Shown here: piece by piece, positions 1 to 5,734 of the stretch
Numbering within the stretch: the stretch's first letter is position 1
Layout: the number at the start of each line of letters is the position of its first letter
NCBI GenBank assembly: GCA_016199425.1
Contig: JACQGT010000669.1
Coordinates: forward strand, 1-9,044
Reading direction: 5' to 3'
Length of the DNA stretch: 9,044 nt
DNA from: Chloroflexota bacterium
Lineage (GTDB): Bacteria > Chloroflexota > Anaerolineae > Caldilineales > Caldilineaceae
Notes under the pieces: generated by a model
What the model saw: only the letters and a program-made list of their open reading frames with translations
What the model was told of the DNA's origin: nothing
The model's database searches: none
Translations under genes and position numbers: made by a program

Positions 1-44
1 CCGTTCGCTTGATTTCGATACGCTTCGCTACTCAATCAGCGCTC

Positions 45-63
45 ACTGTTCAGCCTGAACAGT
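45..63. promoter_or_regulatory. 19-bp perfect palindrome, possible operator
   Basis: ACTGTTCAG (45-53), a central C (54) and CTGAACAGT (55-63) form two 9-bp arms that are exact reverse complements. The size and odd spacer fit a binding site for a dimeric helix-turn-helix regulator, and it lies about 45 bases upstream of the best -10 candidate for the CoA transferase. It could also be just one more extragenic palindrome. No regulator gene is adjacent in the window. Confidence 0.4.
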
Positions 64-105
64 TACCGTTGCTGAAATGTCGCTTCCGTACTGCTACGGA
101 GCCTC

Positions 106-114
106 TGGTATACT
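106..114 (+). promoter_or_regulatory. Possible extended -10 promoter for the CoA transferase
   Basis: TG at 106-107, one base, then TATACT at 109-114 matches an extended -10 element. No good -35 box sits 16-18 bp upstream, where a 6-bp-stem hairpin (TCCGTA 85-90, TACGGA 95-100) is found instead. Transcription would start near 121, giving a leader of about 180 bases that contains the 194-258 stem-loop. The same TATACT hexamer is used by the much better promoter at 3432-3460. Confidence 0.35.
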
Positions 115-193
115 AATTGGCAAAGAGCCAACCCTACTGTACCACACATGACAATCAACAACTCAATTTTTCCCAACAGGGACTCCTCAGCCC

Positions 194-258
194 GATTCCG
201 GGAATAGACCGGAGCCAATGAGTACGACCCGATCAGTTTCCGGTCTATTCCCGGAATC
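194..258 (+). repeat. Long stem-loop, 20-bp perfect arms, upstream of the CoA transferase
   Basis: The 20 bases at 194-213 are the exact reverse complement of 239-258, separated by a 25-base loop (214-238). Each arm also contains a smaller near-palindrome (TTCCGGGAA in the left arm, TTCCCGGAA in the right). It ends 44 bases before the start codon at 303 and would be in the untranslated leader if the promoter at 106-114 is real. It has no T-run after it, so it is not a normal intrinsic terminator. It may be a structured leader, a dispersed repeat or a small non-autonomous element. Confidence 0.75.
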
Positions 259-302
259 AGTCGAGGGTATGAGTAGCTCCTCCCATAGAAAGGCTTGCCA
301 CA

Positions 303-1508
303 ATGGACAAAGCATTGGCCGACCTGACCGTTCTGGACCTGTCACGGGTTCTGGCCGGCCCCTATGGAACAATGGTTCTGGGCGATTTTGGCGCGGAGAT
401 CATCAAAGTGGAGCAGCCGGGCCGCGGCGACGACACCCGCCAGTGGGGGCCGCCCTTTACGGCGCACGGGCAGAGCGCTTACTTTCTCAGCGTCAACCGC
501 AACAAACGCAGCATCACCCTCAACCTGAAGAGCGAGGAAGGGCGGGTTATCCTGCGCCGGTTGGCGGCCCAGGCCGATGTGCTGATCGAGAACTTCAAGG
601 TGGGGGTGATGGAGGGTCTGGGGCTGGGCTACGAAGCGCTGCGGGCGAGCAATCCGGGGCTGATCTACTGCTCCATCACCGGCTACGGGCAGACCGGACC
701 CTACAGAGACCGTCCTGGCTACGATACAGTCATTCAGGCCCAGGGCGGGCTGATGAGCATCACCGGGCCGACGGAGGACGGGGACGGCGGGCAGCCCTTC
801 AAAGTGGGCGTGGCGATTGTGGATGTGAGCGCGGGGCTGTTTGCGGTCATCGCCATTCTGGTCGCCCTGCACCACCGCCAGCGCACAGGCCAGGGCCAGC
901 AGATCGATATCGCCCTCTACGACGCTCAACTGGGCTGGCTGGCGAATGTTGCCAGCAACTATCTCATCTCCGGCCAACCGCCCCAGCGTTACGGCAACGC
1001 CCACGGCACAATCGTCCCCTACCAGACCTTTGCCAGCGCCGACGGCCATCTGATGCTGGCTGTGGGCAACGACAGCCAATTCCGCGCTCTGTGCGGGGCA
1101 ATGGCCGTCGAGCATCTGGCCGACGATCCTCGCTTCGCCACCAACCCGGGCCGGGTGGTGAACCGGGACGCGCTGGTTCCGCTGCTCGCTGATACCTTTC
1201 GGCTGCGGCCCACCCAGGAATGGATCGACCGTCTGCTGGATGTGGACGTTCCCTGCGGGCCAGTGGCCGACGTGCCCACAGCCCTCTCCAATCCCCAGGC
1301 CCAGGCCCGGCAGATGGTGCAACAGGTGGTAGATTCCACAGGCGATGAGATTTCCCTGGTGGGGCCAGTGATCAAAATGAGCGGAACGCCGGCTGCCATT
1401 CACCGGGCGCCGCCCCATTTGGGCGAGCAGACAGAGGAGGTACTGCGCGAGAAGTTGGGGTTGGGCGCAGAGGAGATCGCAGAACTGCGCCGCAAGGGTG
1501 TGATCTAG
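303..1508 (+). CDS. Family III (CaiB/BaiF) acyl-CoA transferase, SUGCT-like
   Basis: This 401-residue protein should move CoA from one acyl-CoA to a free carboxylic acid in the cytoplasm. The N-terminal block (residues 9-50, VLDLSRVLAGPYGTMVLGDF followed by AEIIKVEQPGRGDDTRQWGPP), the YFLSVNRNKRSI block (60-71) and GQGQQIDIALYDAQ (196-209) are typical of the family. D174 in VDVSAG is at the place of the catalytic aspartate that forms the acyl anhydride. Length is normal for the family. The GDDTRQWGPP and SVNRNK signatures look closest to succinate/hydroxymethylglutarate CoA transferases, but family III substrates cannot be read from sequence, so the acid is left open. The start at 303 has AGAAAGG nine bases upstream. 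It appears to be transcribed alone: palindromes flank both sides and no pathway partner lies next to it. Confidence 0.93.
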   Translation: MDKALADLTVLDLSRVLAGPYGTMVLGDFGAEIIKVEQPGRGDDTRQWGPPFTAHGQSAYFLSVNRNKRSITLNLKSEEGRVILRRLAAQADVLIENFKVGVMEGLGLGYEALRASNPGLIYCSITGYGQTGPYRDRPGYDTVIQAQGGLMSITGPTEDGDGGQPFKVGVAIVDVSAGLFAVIAILVALHHRQRTGQGQQIDIALYDAQLGWLANVASNYLISGQPPQRYGNAHGTIVPYQTFASADGHLMLAVGNDSQFRALCGAMAVEHLADDPRFATNPGRVVNRDALVPLLADTFRLRPTQEWIDRLLDVDVPCGPVADVPTALSNPQAQARQMVQQVVDSTGDEISLVGPVIKMSGTPAAIHRAPPHLGEQTEEVLREKLGLGAEEIAELRRKGVI

Positions 1509-1509
1509 C

Positions 1510-1536
1510 GTAGGGCGGACTGACAGTCCGCCCCAC
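1510..1536 (+). repeat. 27-bp palindromic element, copy 1
   Basis: The plan is GTA, stem GGGCGGAC, loop TGACA, stem GTCCGCCC, then CAC (the other copies end TAC). Twelve of 13 base pairs form around the central A1523. It begins two bases after the CoA transferase stop codon (1506-1508). It shares length, outer GTA and TGACA core with 1609-1635 and 8214-8240, although the stems differ. It may act as a 3'-end hairpin for the upstream transcript; there is no T-run. Confidence 0.85.
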
Positions 1537-1588
1537 CGGTCACACACTTTTCTAATGCAATGGATATGCAGCACAGACGCTTTTGCGG

Positions 1589-1594
1589 TAGACT
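1589..1594 (+). promoter_or_regulatory. Weak candidate -10 box for grpE-dnaJ
   Basis: TAGACT is the best -10-like hexamer in the 1509-1673 gap, but no convincing -35 box lies 16-18 bp upstream. If used, the leader would carry the palindrome at 1609-1635. No CIRCE operator (TTAGCACTC-N9-GAGTGCTAA) is visible, so classical HrcA control of this pair is not supported. Confidence 0.2.
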
Positions 1595-1608
1595 GACACC
1601 TGAAGTTC

Positions 1609-1635
1609 GTAACGCAAGCTGACAGCTTGCGTTAC
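1609..1635 (+). repeat. 27-bp palindromic element, copy 2
   Basis: The plan is GTA, stem ACGCAAGC, loop TGACA, stem GCTTGCGT, TAC; all 13 pairs around A1622 are perfect. The bases just outside do not pair, so the element is exactly 27 bp, as in the other two copies. It lies 38 bases before the grpE start and may be in its leader. The stem is unrelated to copy 1 (GGGCGGAC), while loop and outer trinucleotides are conserved. Confidence 0.87.
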
Positions 1636-1673
1636 AAGCGCAAAGATGTCGATCCCGCCAGGAGGCGCAAGGA

Positions 1674-2417
1674 ATGAATTATATGGACCCCTTTGGCCGC
1701 CGCTACCGCCCGGCCCAGCCCACCCAGCAGGCCAGAGGCAACGGGCGGGGCGGCGCAGGCCAGCCCACTCTGGAAGACTATCACCAGTTGTCCGATGCCT
1801 TCCAGTCGTTGCAGAAAACATTGGAAGAGGCAAAGGCCCAAGTGGAGGCAACCCAAGAGGTTTTGCGCCAGCAGATCAAAAGCGCCATGGATTTTCAGGA
1901 TCAGTTGGGCGTTGCCAACCGGCAGCTCGAGCAGGTGAGCCAGGAGCGGGACGACGCGTTGGCGCTGGTTGCCGGCCTCCAGGAGGAGTTGGCCCAGTTG
2001 CGCGTCGAGACCAGCAGCTACCGCGCCCGGCTGGAACAGCGGCTGGGCCGGGAAGCCGACGAAAAGCGGCTGGCTGTGCTGCGGGATATGCTCCCCCTGG
2101 CCGATCATTTGGAACTGGCGATTATCTATTGGGATCAGAACGCGGGTCCGGATGGGGATGCCGCGTTCCGGGGCAATCTCGTTGCCACCCGCGACGCCTT
2201 TTTGGATACGTTGCGTCGCCACGGGGTACAACCCCAGCAGCCAGTGGGCGAAGCCTTCGACCCCGCGTTGCACGAAGCCGCCGGGCAAATTGTGAGCGAA
2301 AAAACGCCCGCCGACCGGGTGGCGCTGGTTGTGCGCACGGGCTACACCGCCGACGATCAACTTTTGCGCCCGGCCCGGGTGATGATCAGCAGCGGTTCTG
2401 CTGCTGAAGGAGCGTGA
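1674..2417 (+). CDS. grpE: GrpE, nucleotide exchange factor for DnaK
   Basis: GrpE releases ADP from DnaK so the Hsp70 cycle can continue in the cytoplasm. This 247-residue protein has a low-complexity N end (1-30), a long coiled-coil region rich in Q, E, L and R (about 35-130), the helical segment LAVLRDMLPLADHLELAI (133-150), and the C-terminal beta domain with the GrpE signature: GVQPQQPVGEAFDPALHEAA (184-203), then RTGYTADDQLLRPARVMIS (221-239). It is somewhat longer than E. coli GrpE (about 197 residues) because of the N-terminal part. An AGGAGG at 1660-1665, eight bases before the ATG, supports the start. The stop codon lies two bases before the downstream dnaJ start, so the two are co-translated. 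No dnaK lies in the window. Confidence 0.93.
   Translation: MNYMDPFGRRYRPAQPTQQARGNGRGGAGQPTLEDYHQLSDAFQSLQKTLEEAKAQVEATQEVLRQQIKSAMDFQDQLGVANRQLEQVSQERDDALALVAGLQEELAQLRVETSSYRARLEQRLGREADEKRLAVLRDMLPLADHLELAIIYWDQNAGPDGDAAFRGNLVATRDAFLDTLRRHGVQPQQPVGEAFDPALHEAAGQIVSEKTPADRVALVVRTGYTADDQLLRPARVMISSGSAAEGA
2406..2412 (+). promoter_or_regulatory. Ribosome binding site that decides the dnaJ start
   Basis: GAAGGAG at 2406-2412 is seven bases from the ATG at 2420 but only one base from the in-frame GTG at 2414. The spacing supports ATG 2420, which also gives the usual start of J proteins just before KDYYRILGV. The site lies within the last codons of grpE. Confidence 0.7.
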
Positions 2418-2419
2418 AA

Positions 2420-3367
2420 ATGGAAGTCAAGGACTATTACCGGATTTTGGGCGTGGCGCGCAACGCCGACGAGAAGGCCATCAAAAAAGCCTTCCGCCAG
2501 TTGGCGCGGAAGAATCACCCGGACCTGAACCCCGGCAACACCGACGCCGAGCGCCGTTTCAAAGAGATCAACGAAGCCTACGAAGTTCTCTCCGACGCGG
2601 ACAAGCGGGGAAAGTATGACCAGTTTGGCGCGCAGTGGGAGCAGTACGAGAAGGCCGGGGTAAACCCCAACGATTTTGCCCGGGGCTTCGGCGGTAGCGG
2701 CGGCTCTCGCAACATTTCGCCGGAGGAGTTCGAGCGGATGTTTGGCGGTTTTGGCAGGGCTGGCGGCGGAGGCGGAGGCGGTGGGTTTTCCGATTTCTTC
2801 GAGACACTCTTTAGCGGTCAGGGCGGCGGGCGACCGGGTGCGGGCCAGGGCACGCCCTTTGGCAACTTCAACCCGCGCCAGCCCCGCCAGACCGAAGCCG
2901 AGACGGAAATTACGCTGGAGGAGGCTTTCCACGGCACGTCCCGTATGATACAGCTTCCCGATGGGCAGCGCATCGAAGTCTCCATCCCCGCGGGCATTCA
3001 GAGCGGCACTCGCGTACGCGCCGGGGATGTGCTGCTGCGGGTGCGCGTCCAGCCCCACGCCCGCTTCCGCCAGGAGAAAAATCAGGAGAAGAATGATCTC
3101 TACGTGACTGTGTCTGTGGACCTTTACACGGCCCTGTTGGGCGGCGAAGTCCAGGTTCCCACTCTGGAACGCCCCGTCGTGCTGACCATTCCCGGCGGCA
3201 CACAGAGCGGCAAACGGTTTCGGCTGCGGGGGTTGGGGATGCCGGGGATGAAGAAGCAGAGCGAGCAGGGCGATCTCTACGCGGAGATTAGCGTAGAACT
3301 GCCCACGTCCCTTTCACCCAAAGAGCGCCAATTGGTCGAGCAGTTGCGCGAGTTACAAAATCGTTGA
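2420..3367 (+). CDS. DnaJ/CbpA-type J-domain co-chaperone (no zinc finger)
   Basis: J proteins deliver clients to DnaK and stimulate its ATPase. This 315-residue protein has a J domain (residues 4-70, KDYYRILGV to KYDQFGA) with the essential HPD at 33-35, a G/F-rich linker (about 88-150, including a run of eight glycines at 115-122), and two C-terminal substrate-binding beta domains (about 158-295), with LPDGQRIEVSIPAGIQSGTR and TIPGGTQSGKRFRLRGLGMP as landmarks. There are no CxxCxGxG zinc-finger repeats, so it is class B (CbpA-like), not true DnaJ. An in-frame GTG at 2414 overlaps the grpE stop, but spacing from GAAGGAG favours ATG 2420. It is coupled to grpE. Its own stop (3365-3367) lies inside the left arm of a 16-bp inverted repeat. 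Confidence 0.93.
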   Translation: MEVKDYYRILGVARNADEKAIKKAFRQLARKNHPDLNPGNTDAERRFKEINEAYEVLSDADKRGKYDQFGAQWEQYEKAGVNPNDFARGFGGSGGSRNISPEEFERMFGGFGRAGGGGGGGGFSDFFETLFSGQGGGRPGAGQGTPFGNFNPRQPRQTEAETEITLEEAFHGTSRMIQLPDGQRIEVSIPAGIQSGTRVRAGDVLLRVRVQPHARFRQEKNQEKNDLYVTVSVDLYTALLGGEVQVPTLERPVVLTIPGGTQSGKRFRLRGLGMPGMKKQSEQGDLYAEISVELPTSLSPKERQLVEQLRELQNR

Positions 3368-3417
3368 TTGGTTGATTGGGTGGAGCGAGTCCCCCGTTAA
3401 TCAATCAACCAATCAAC
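3363..3417 (+). repeat. Inverted repeat overlapping the dnaJ stop codon
   Basis: The arms at 3363-3378 (GTTGATTG twice in tandem) and 3402-3417 (CAATCAAC twice in tandem) are perfect 16-bp reverse complements around a 23-base loop containing GGTGGAGCGAGTC. The dnaJ stop TGA (3365-3367) is inside the left arm. It probably forms the 3' end hairpin of the grpE-dnaJ transcript, but there is no T-run. The GATTGG...GAGCGA...TC string at 3374-3390 is echoed in the hairpin at 4320-4368. Confidence 0.85.
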
Positions 3418-3431
3418 TACTTCAATTCCGC

Positions 3432-3460
3432 TTGTCATGTGGGGCACAGTAGGCTATACT
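3432..3460 (+). promoter_or_regulatory. Sigma70-type promoter of the DUF898 gene
   Basis: TTGTCA (3432-3437), a 17-bp spacer and TATACT (3455-3460) are close to the TTGACA/TATAAT consensus. Transcription would start near 3467, giving a leader of about 70 bases before the ATG at 3537. It stands directly after the inverted repeat at the dnaJ 3' end, which separates the two transcription units. Confidence 0.65.
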
Positions 3461-3536
3461 TTCGGTGACGTTTCCCAAGCATTTGGGCGAACCCTCTCGC
3501 CTTCTGTACCCATACTCCGGGGAAGGAATGTGACCG

Positions 3537-4295
3537 ATGCACATTAATCTGGAATTTCGTGGCCGTTGGGTCGATGTTTTTCTCAATCTGCTGTTGATCG
3601 GGATTCTTTCGACGATTACCCTGGGCTTGTATGCGCCCTGGGGCTACGCCCGCTGGAAGCGGATGATCGCTGCCAACACCTATTTCGACAACCGGCCACT
3701 GCAATTCGACGGCTCTGGCGGTCAGGCCTTCGTGGAGTTTCTGATCATCGGTGCGCTCTCTCTCATCACTCTGGGGTTATACGCCATTCTGGGCTTTGCC
3801 GGCGTGCGTCTGTTGCGTTGGGAAACAGCCCACACGATTCTGCCCACAGGCCAGCGTTTGGAATATCGGGGTGGGGCCATCGATCTCTTTTTCGAGAATT
3901 TTGTCCTGGCGCTCTTTTCTGCTCTGACCCTGGGCATCTATTTTTTCTGGGGCTACGTCCGACTGCGAAAGCACATCATCACCAATACGGCGCTGGATGG
4001 GGAGCCGCTGGAATTCACAGGAAGCGGTGTGCAATTCCTCGTCGTTGTTCTGCTCAATGGGATTCTCACTGGGATTACGCTGGGCTTCTACGCCATTCTG
4101 GGCTTTGCCGCCGTGCGCCAACTCCATTGGGACATCGAAAACACACTCGTGCCTATGCCCCTGCGCTCCCGCGCCCCCATGCCGGTGATCTCGCCGCCCC
4201 TCAGCGCTCTCTCCGGCGGCATTCCCGATATGGAGCAGCGGGTGCGCCCCACCGGTCAGATGTATTCTGCGGCCGAGCCGTCGGATGACCGGTGA
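3537..4295 (+). CDS. DUF898 (YjgN-like) four-repeat membrane protein
   Basis: This 252-residue protein looks like a DUF898/YjgN-family inner membrane protein; the family's function is unknown. It is made of four repeats of about 50 residues (5-54, 55-107, 108-157, 158-206). Each starts with LxFxG or LEYRG, has a hydrophobic membrane stretch, then a TLG[LIF]Y turn and a basic tail. Repeats 1 and 3 end in WGYxR..K, and 2 and 4 in YAILGFAxVR, so it is an A-B-A-B duplication; a 22-bp identical DNA string occurs at 3780-3801 and 4089-4110. The tail (about 207-252) is proline-rich and probably cytosolic. GGAAGGA at 3521-3527 supports the start, and its own promoter lies at 3432-3460. It converges on the 131-residue protein gene on the other strand. 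Confidence 0.8.
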   Translation: MHINLEFRGRWVDVFLNLLLIGILSTITLGLYAPWGYARWKRMIAANTYFDNRPLQFDGSGGQAFVEFLIIGALSLITLGLYAILGFAGVRLLRWETAHTILPTGQRLEYRGGAIDLFFENFVLALFSALTLGIYFFWGYVRLRKHIITNTALDGEPLEFTGSGVQFLVVVLLNGILTGITLGFYAILGFAAVRQLHWDIENTLVPMPLRSRAPMPVISPPLSALSGGIPDMEQRVRPTGQMYSAAEPSDDR

Positions 4296-4342
4296 TTGGC
4301 GATTAGCGACTGGCGATCAGAGATTAGCGACTGGAGATTGGT
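4293..4342 (+). repeat. 21-bp direct repeat starting at the DUF898 stop codon
   Basis: GATTAGCGACTGG occurs at 4301-4313 and 4322-4334, 21 bp apart, with related GATTGGCGATT and GGAGATTGG strings on both sides. The array begins at the TGA stop (4293-4295) and its second copy is also the left arm of the hairpin at 4320-4368. It looks like a short dispersed tandem repeat. Confidence 0.75.
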
Positions 4343-4368
4343 TGAGCGAATCTCCAATCGCTAATCTC
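4320..4368. repeat. 20-bp hairpin between convergent genes, possible bidirectional terminator
   Basis: The arms at 4320-4339 and 4349-4368 pair over 20 positions with one mismatch (C4331 against A4357), around a 9-base loop GGTTGAGCG. It sits between the DUF898 gene (stop 4295, + strand) and the 131-residue protein gene (stop 4385, - strand), the right place for a shared transcription end. No T-run follows on either strand, so Rho-independent termination of the standard kind is doubtful. Confidence 0.7.
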
Positions 4369-4384
4369 CAGCCGCCGATCCCCT

Positions 4385-4780
4385 CTACTCCACAAAAATC
4401 TCCACCAATTCCCCATCGTCGTCCATTACCTCCAGAATCTTGCCGGGGACCCCGGAACTCAGCGCGTCCCGCACCTGCTGCACGTCCAGGTTGTTGACCT
4501 CCGGCACGAAGCGCGCCCCCACTTGCAAGCCCATACTCACCAGCCCCAGGGGCAGAGTCATATTGACTTTTGTGCGCCCGGAGCTTGTGTCCGAGACCCG
4601 CAGACGCATCCAGCGCCCGCCATTTTCGCCCGGCGTGACTGGCTGGGGGGCAGACGGTCGGCGGCCCGGCTTTTTGCTGCTTTTTTCAATCGCCTTCAGT
4701 AGCCGCGTCCCCTCCTCCGCCGAAATCTTCCCCTCTTCGATCATCCGTAACACTCTCATGCGTTCTTCGCTTGTTGGCAT
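4385..4780 (-). CDS. 131-residue SHOCT-like domain protein
   Basis: The N end (SEERMRVLRMIEEGKISAEE, residues 4-23, then GTRLLKAIE) is a SHOCT-like helical pair of the kind found at the N end of YvlB/LiaX proteins and at the C end of DUF2089 proteins. A basic, proline-containing linker follows (33-55). The second domain (56-131) runs from RWMRLRVSD through KVNMTLPLGLVSMGLQVG to the acidic end GKILEVMDDDGELVEIFVE; I know this pairing from unnamed SHOCT-like proteins of Gram-positives and Chloroflexota, with no settled function. No signal peptide or membrane segment is visible. AGGAG seven bases before the ATG supports the start. It follows the exporter permease on the same strand after a 165-base repeat-rich gap, so it may or may not share that transcript. 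The motif matches those in the 436- and 128-residue neighbours. Confidence 0.85.
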   Translation of the reverse strand: MPTSEERMRVLRMIEEGKISAEEGTRLLKAIEKSSKKPGRRPSAPQPVTPGENGGRWMRLRVSDTSSGRTKVNMTLPLGLVSMGLQVGARFVPEVNNLDVQQVRDALSSGVPGKILEVMDDDGELVEIFVE

Positions 4781-4842
4781 ATAGATACTCCTGCAAATCA
4801 GAAAATGGACAAGCCATCAATCGTCGGAATGGAAAAGTGACT

Positions 4843-4881
4843 CGTGAAACGTGAACTGCACCACTACTCTCACGTTTCACG
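4843..4881. repeat. 12-bp inverted repeat built of 7-bp units
   Basis: CGTGAAACGTGA (4843-4854) and TCACGTTTCACG (4870-4881) are perfect reverse complements around a 15-base loop. On the right arm CACGTTT is repeated in tandem and continues as CA. It lies in the gap between the permease and the 131-residue protein gene and could form a hairpin in a read-through transcript, reducing downstream expression. No clear promoter for the 131-residue protein was found in this gap. Confidence 0.8.
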
Positions 4882-4916
4882 TTTCAGGCCGCGCCCGGCA
4901 ATAACGAATCAGCGGA

Positions 4917-4944
4917 CGCAATACCCAATATCCAATACCCAATA
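4917..4944 (-). repeat. Four 7-bp tandem repeats just after the permease stop
   Basis: Read on the - strand the units are TATTGGG, TATTGGA, TATTGGG, TATTGCG. The array starts one base beyond the permease stop (TAA, 4946-4948 on the - strand). It is another short array placed at a gene 3' end. No function is evident. Confidence 0.8.
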
Positions 4945-4945
4945 G

Positions 4946-5734
4946 TTAGTACTGCCCCAGCGCCCCCATCCGCCGCGCCCGGTTTTCGCACCAGCGGAAG
5001 AAGAACCAGCCCACCACAAAATAGACCGTCGAGTTGATCAGCAGCTCCACCACTGAGCCGTCCTGCCAGGCCTGGGTCAGGCTTTGACCGTCCAGAATCA
5101 CCCGGCGCAGGACGATAATGCCCTGGGTGGTGGGCAGGGTTTTGGCGAAGGCTTCCATCCAGCCGGGCAGCCGATCCACGGGCAGGAGCGCGCCGTTGAG
5201 AAAGAGCAGCGCATTCTGCATCAGATTGGCCAGGGCTTCCACCTGCTTGAAGACGAGCGTGGCGCCGCCCAGGATAAAGGCGAAGCCATACAGCCCGGCC
5301 ATTGTGAGCAGAAAGACGGGCAGCGCGCTCCAAGTGACGGGCAGGGAGATGCCCAGAAGCAGCACCAGCACCACCGCCGAGATGCCGACCATCAGAATGC
5401 TGATAAAGAGCGAGGCGATGGAGCGGCCCAGCATCAGCACACCCGTGGGCAGGGGACTCATATACATCTGCTCCAGCGTGCCCGTCTGCGTCTCTTCGCG
5501 AATGCCCCAACTCATATCCGAGATGGCGGCCAGGGCGAAAAACCAGACAAGATAGCCCACCAGCCCGGAAGCCAGCAGTTCGGGGTCCGGCTGCCCGCCG
5601 GCCATAAAAAAGCTGATCCCCACAAAGATGAAGCCGATCATAAACATCTGGGTGAAAAAATTGAATTTGTAACCCCAGAGCAGAATGATCCGCTTCTGGA
5701 TTTCATTGAGTACAATTGTGCCGGCCAGCGCCAT
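4946..5734 (-). CDS. ABC-2 type exporter permease
   Basis: This 262-residue protein is the membrane half of an ABC-2 exporter whose ATPase is the gene immediately before it. It has about six hydrophobic segments (near residues 28-45, 57-73, 105-128, 138-160, 165-185 and 230-247). The cytoplasmic stretch SWGIREETQTGTLEQMYMSPLP (75-96) is the conserved ABC-2 coupling region (E..tGTLEqly.SPl), and the later LLPVDRLPGWMEAFAKTLPTT (183-203) is the usual family motif before the last membrane helix. Length is typical. The ATG (5732-5734) shares one base with the ATPase stop (TGA), with GGAGG seven bases upstream, so translation is coupled. The cargo is unknown; relatives export drugs, lipids or peptides. 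Confidence 0.92.
   Translation of the reverse strand: MALAGTIVLNEIQKRIILLWGYKFNFFTQMFMIGFIFVGISFFMAGGQPDPELLASGLVGYLVWFFALAAISDMSWGIREETQTGTLEQMYMSPLPTGVLMLGRSIASLFISILMVGISAVVLVLLLGISLPVTWSALPVFLLTMAGLYGFAFILGGATLVFKQVEALANLMQNALLFLNGALLPVDRLPGWMEAFAKTLPTTQGIIVLRRVILDGQSLTQAWQDGSVVELLINSTVYFVVGWFFFRWCENRARRMGALGQY

Larger units (their letters stand above)
1..302. other. Non-coding leader upstream of the CoA transferase
   Basis: No convincing gene lies here; open frames running through it are shadows of the CoA transferase gene. It holds, in order, a short imperfect inverted repeat at 6-41 (GATT at 11-14 paired with AATC at 34-37 around a TCGATACGCTTCGCTACT core), a 19-bp perfect palindrome at 45-63, a 6-bp-stem hairpin at 85-100, a possible extended -10 box at 106-114 and a 65-base stem-loop at 194-258. 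The core at 11-37 looks like a dispersed extragenic repeat of the type TTGAGTAGCGAAGCGTATCGAA read on the other strand; that resemblance is from memory. A Shine-Dalgarno-like AGAAAGG at 287-293 serves the gene starting at 303. Confidence 0.7.

Noticed and set aside
1..302. tRNA or small structured RNA gene in the leader
   Set aside because: No cloverleaf, no conserved T-loop and no known riboswitch core could be recognised; only simple hairpins are visible.
218..1192. Long + strand frame overlapping the CoA transferase, and a 410-codon frame on the opposite strand (342-1574)
   Set aside because: Both translate to arginine/proline/glycine-rich or histidine-rich low-complexity sequence with no family resemblance; they are shadows of the real gene in GC-rich DNA.
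1509..1673. CIRCE/HrcA heat-shock operator upstream of grpE
   Set aside because: The palindromes here follow the TGACA plan with a single central base, not two 9-bp half sites around a 9-base spacer.
2414..2419. GTG at 2414 as the dnaJ start
   Set aside because: It leaves one base to the GAAGGAG ribosome binding site; ATG 2420 has seven bases and gives the normal J-domain N end.
3363..3417. Standard Rho-independent terminator at the dnaJ 3' end
   Set aside because: The stem is AT-rich and the loop long, and no T-run follows; reported as a repeat instead.
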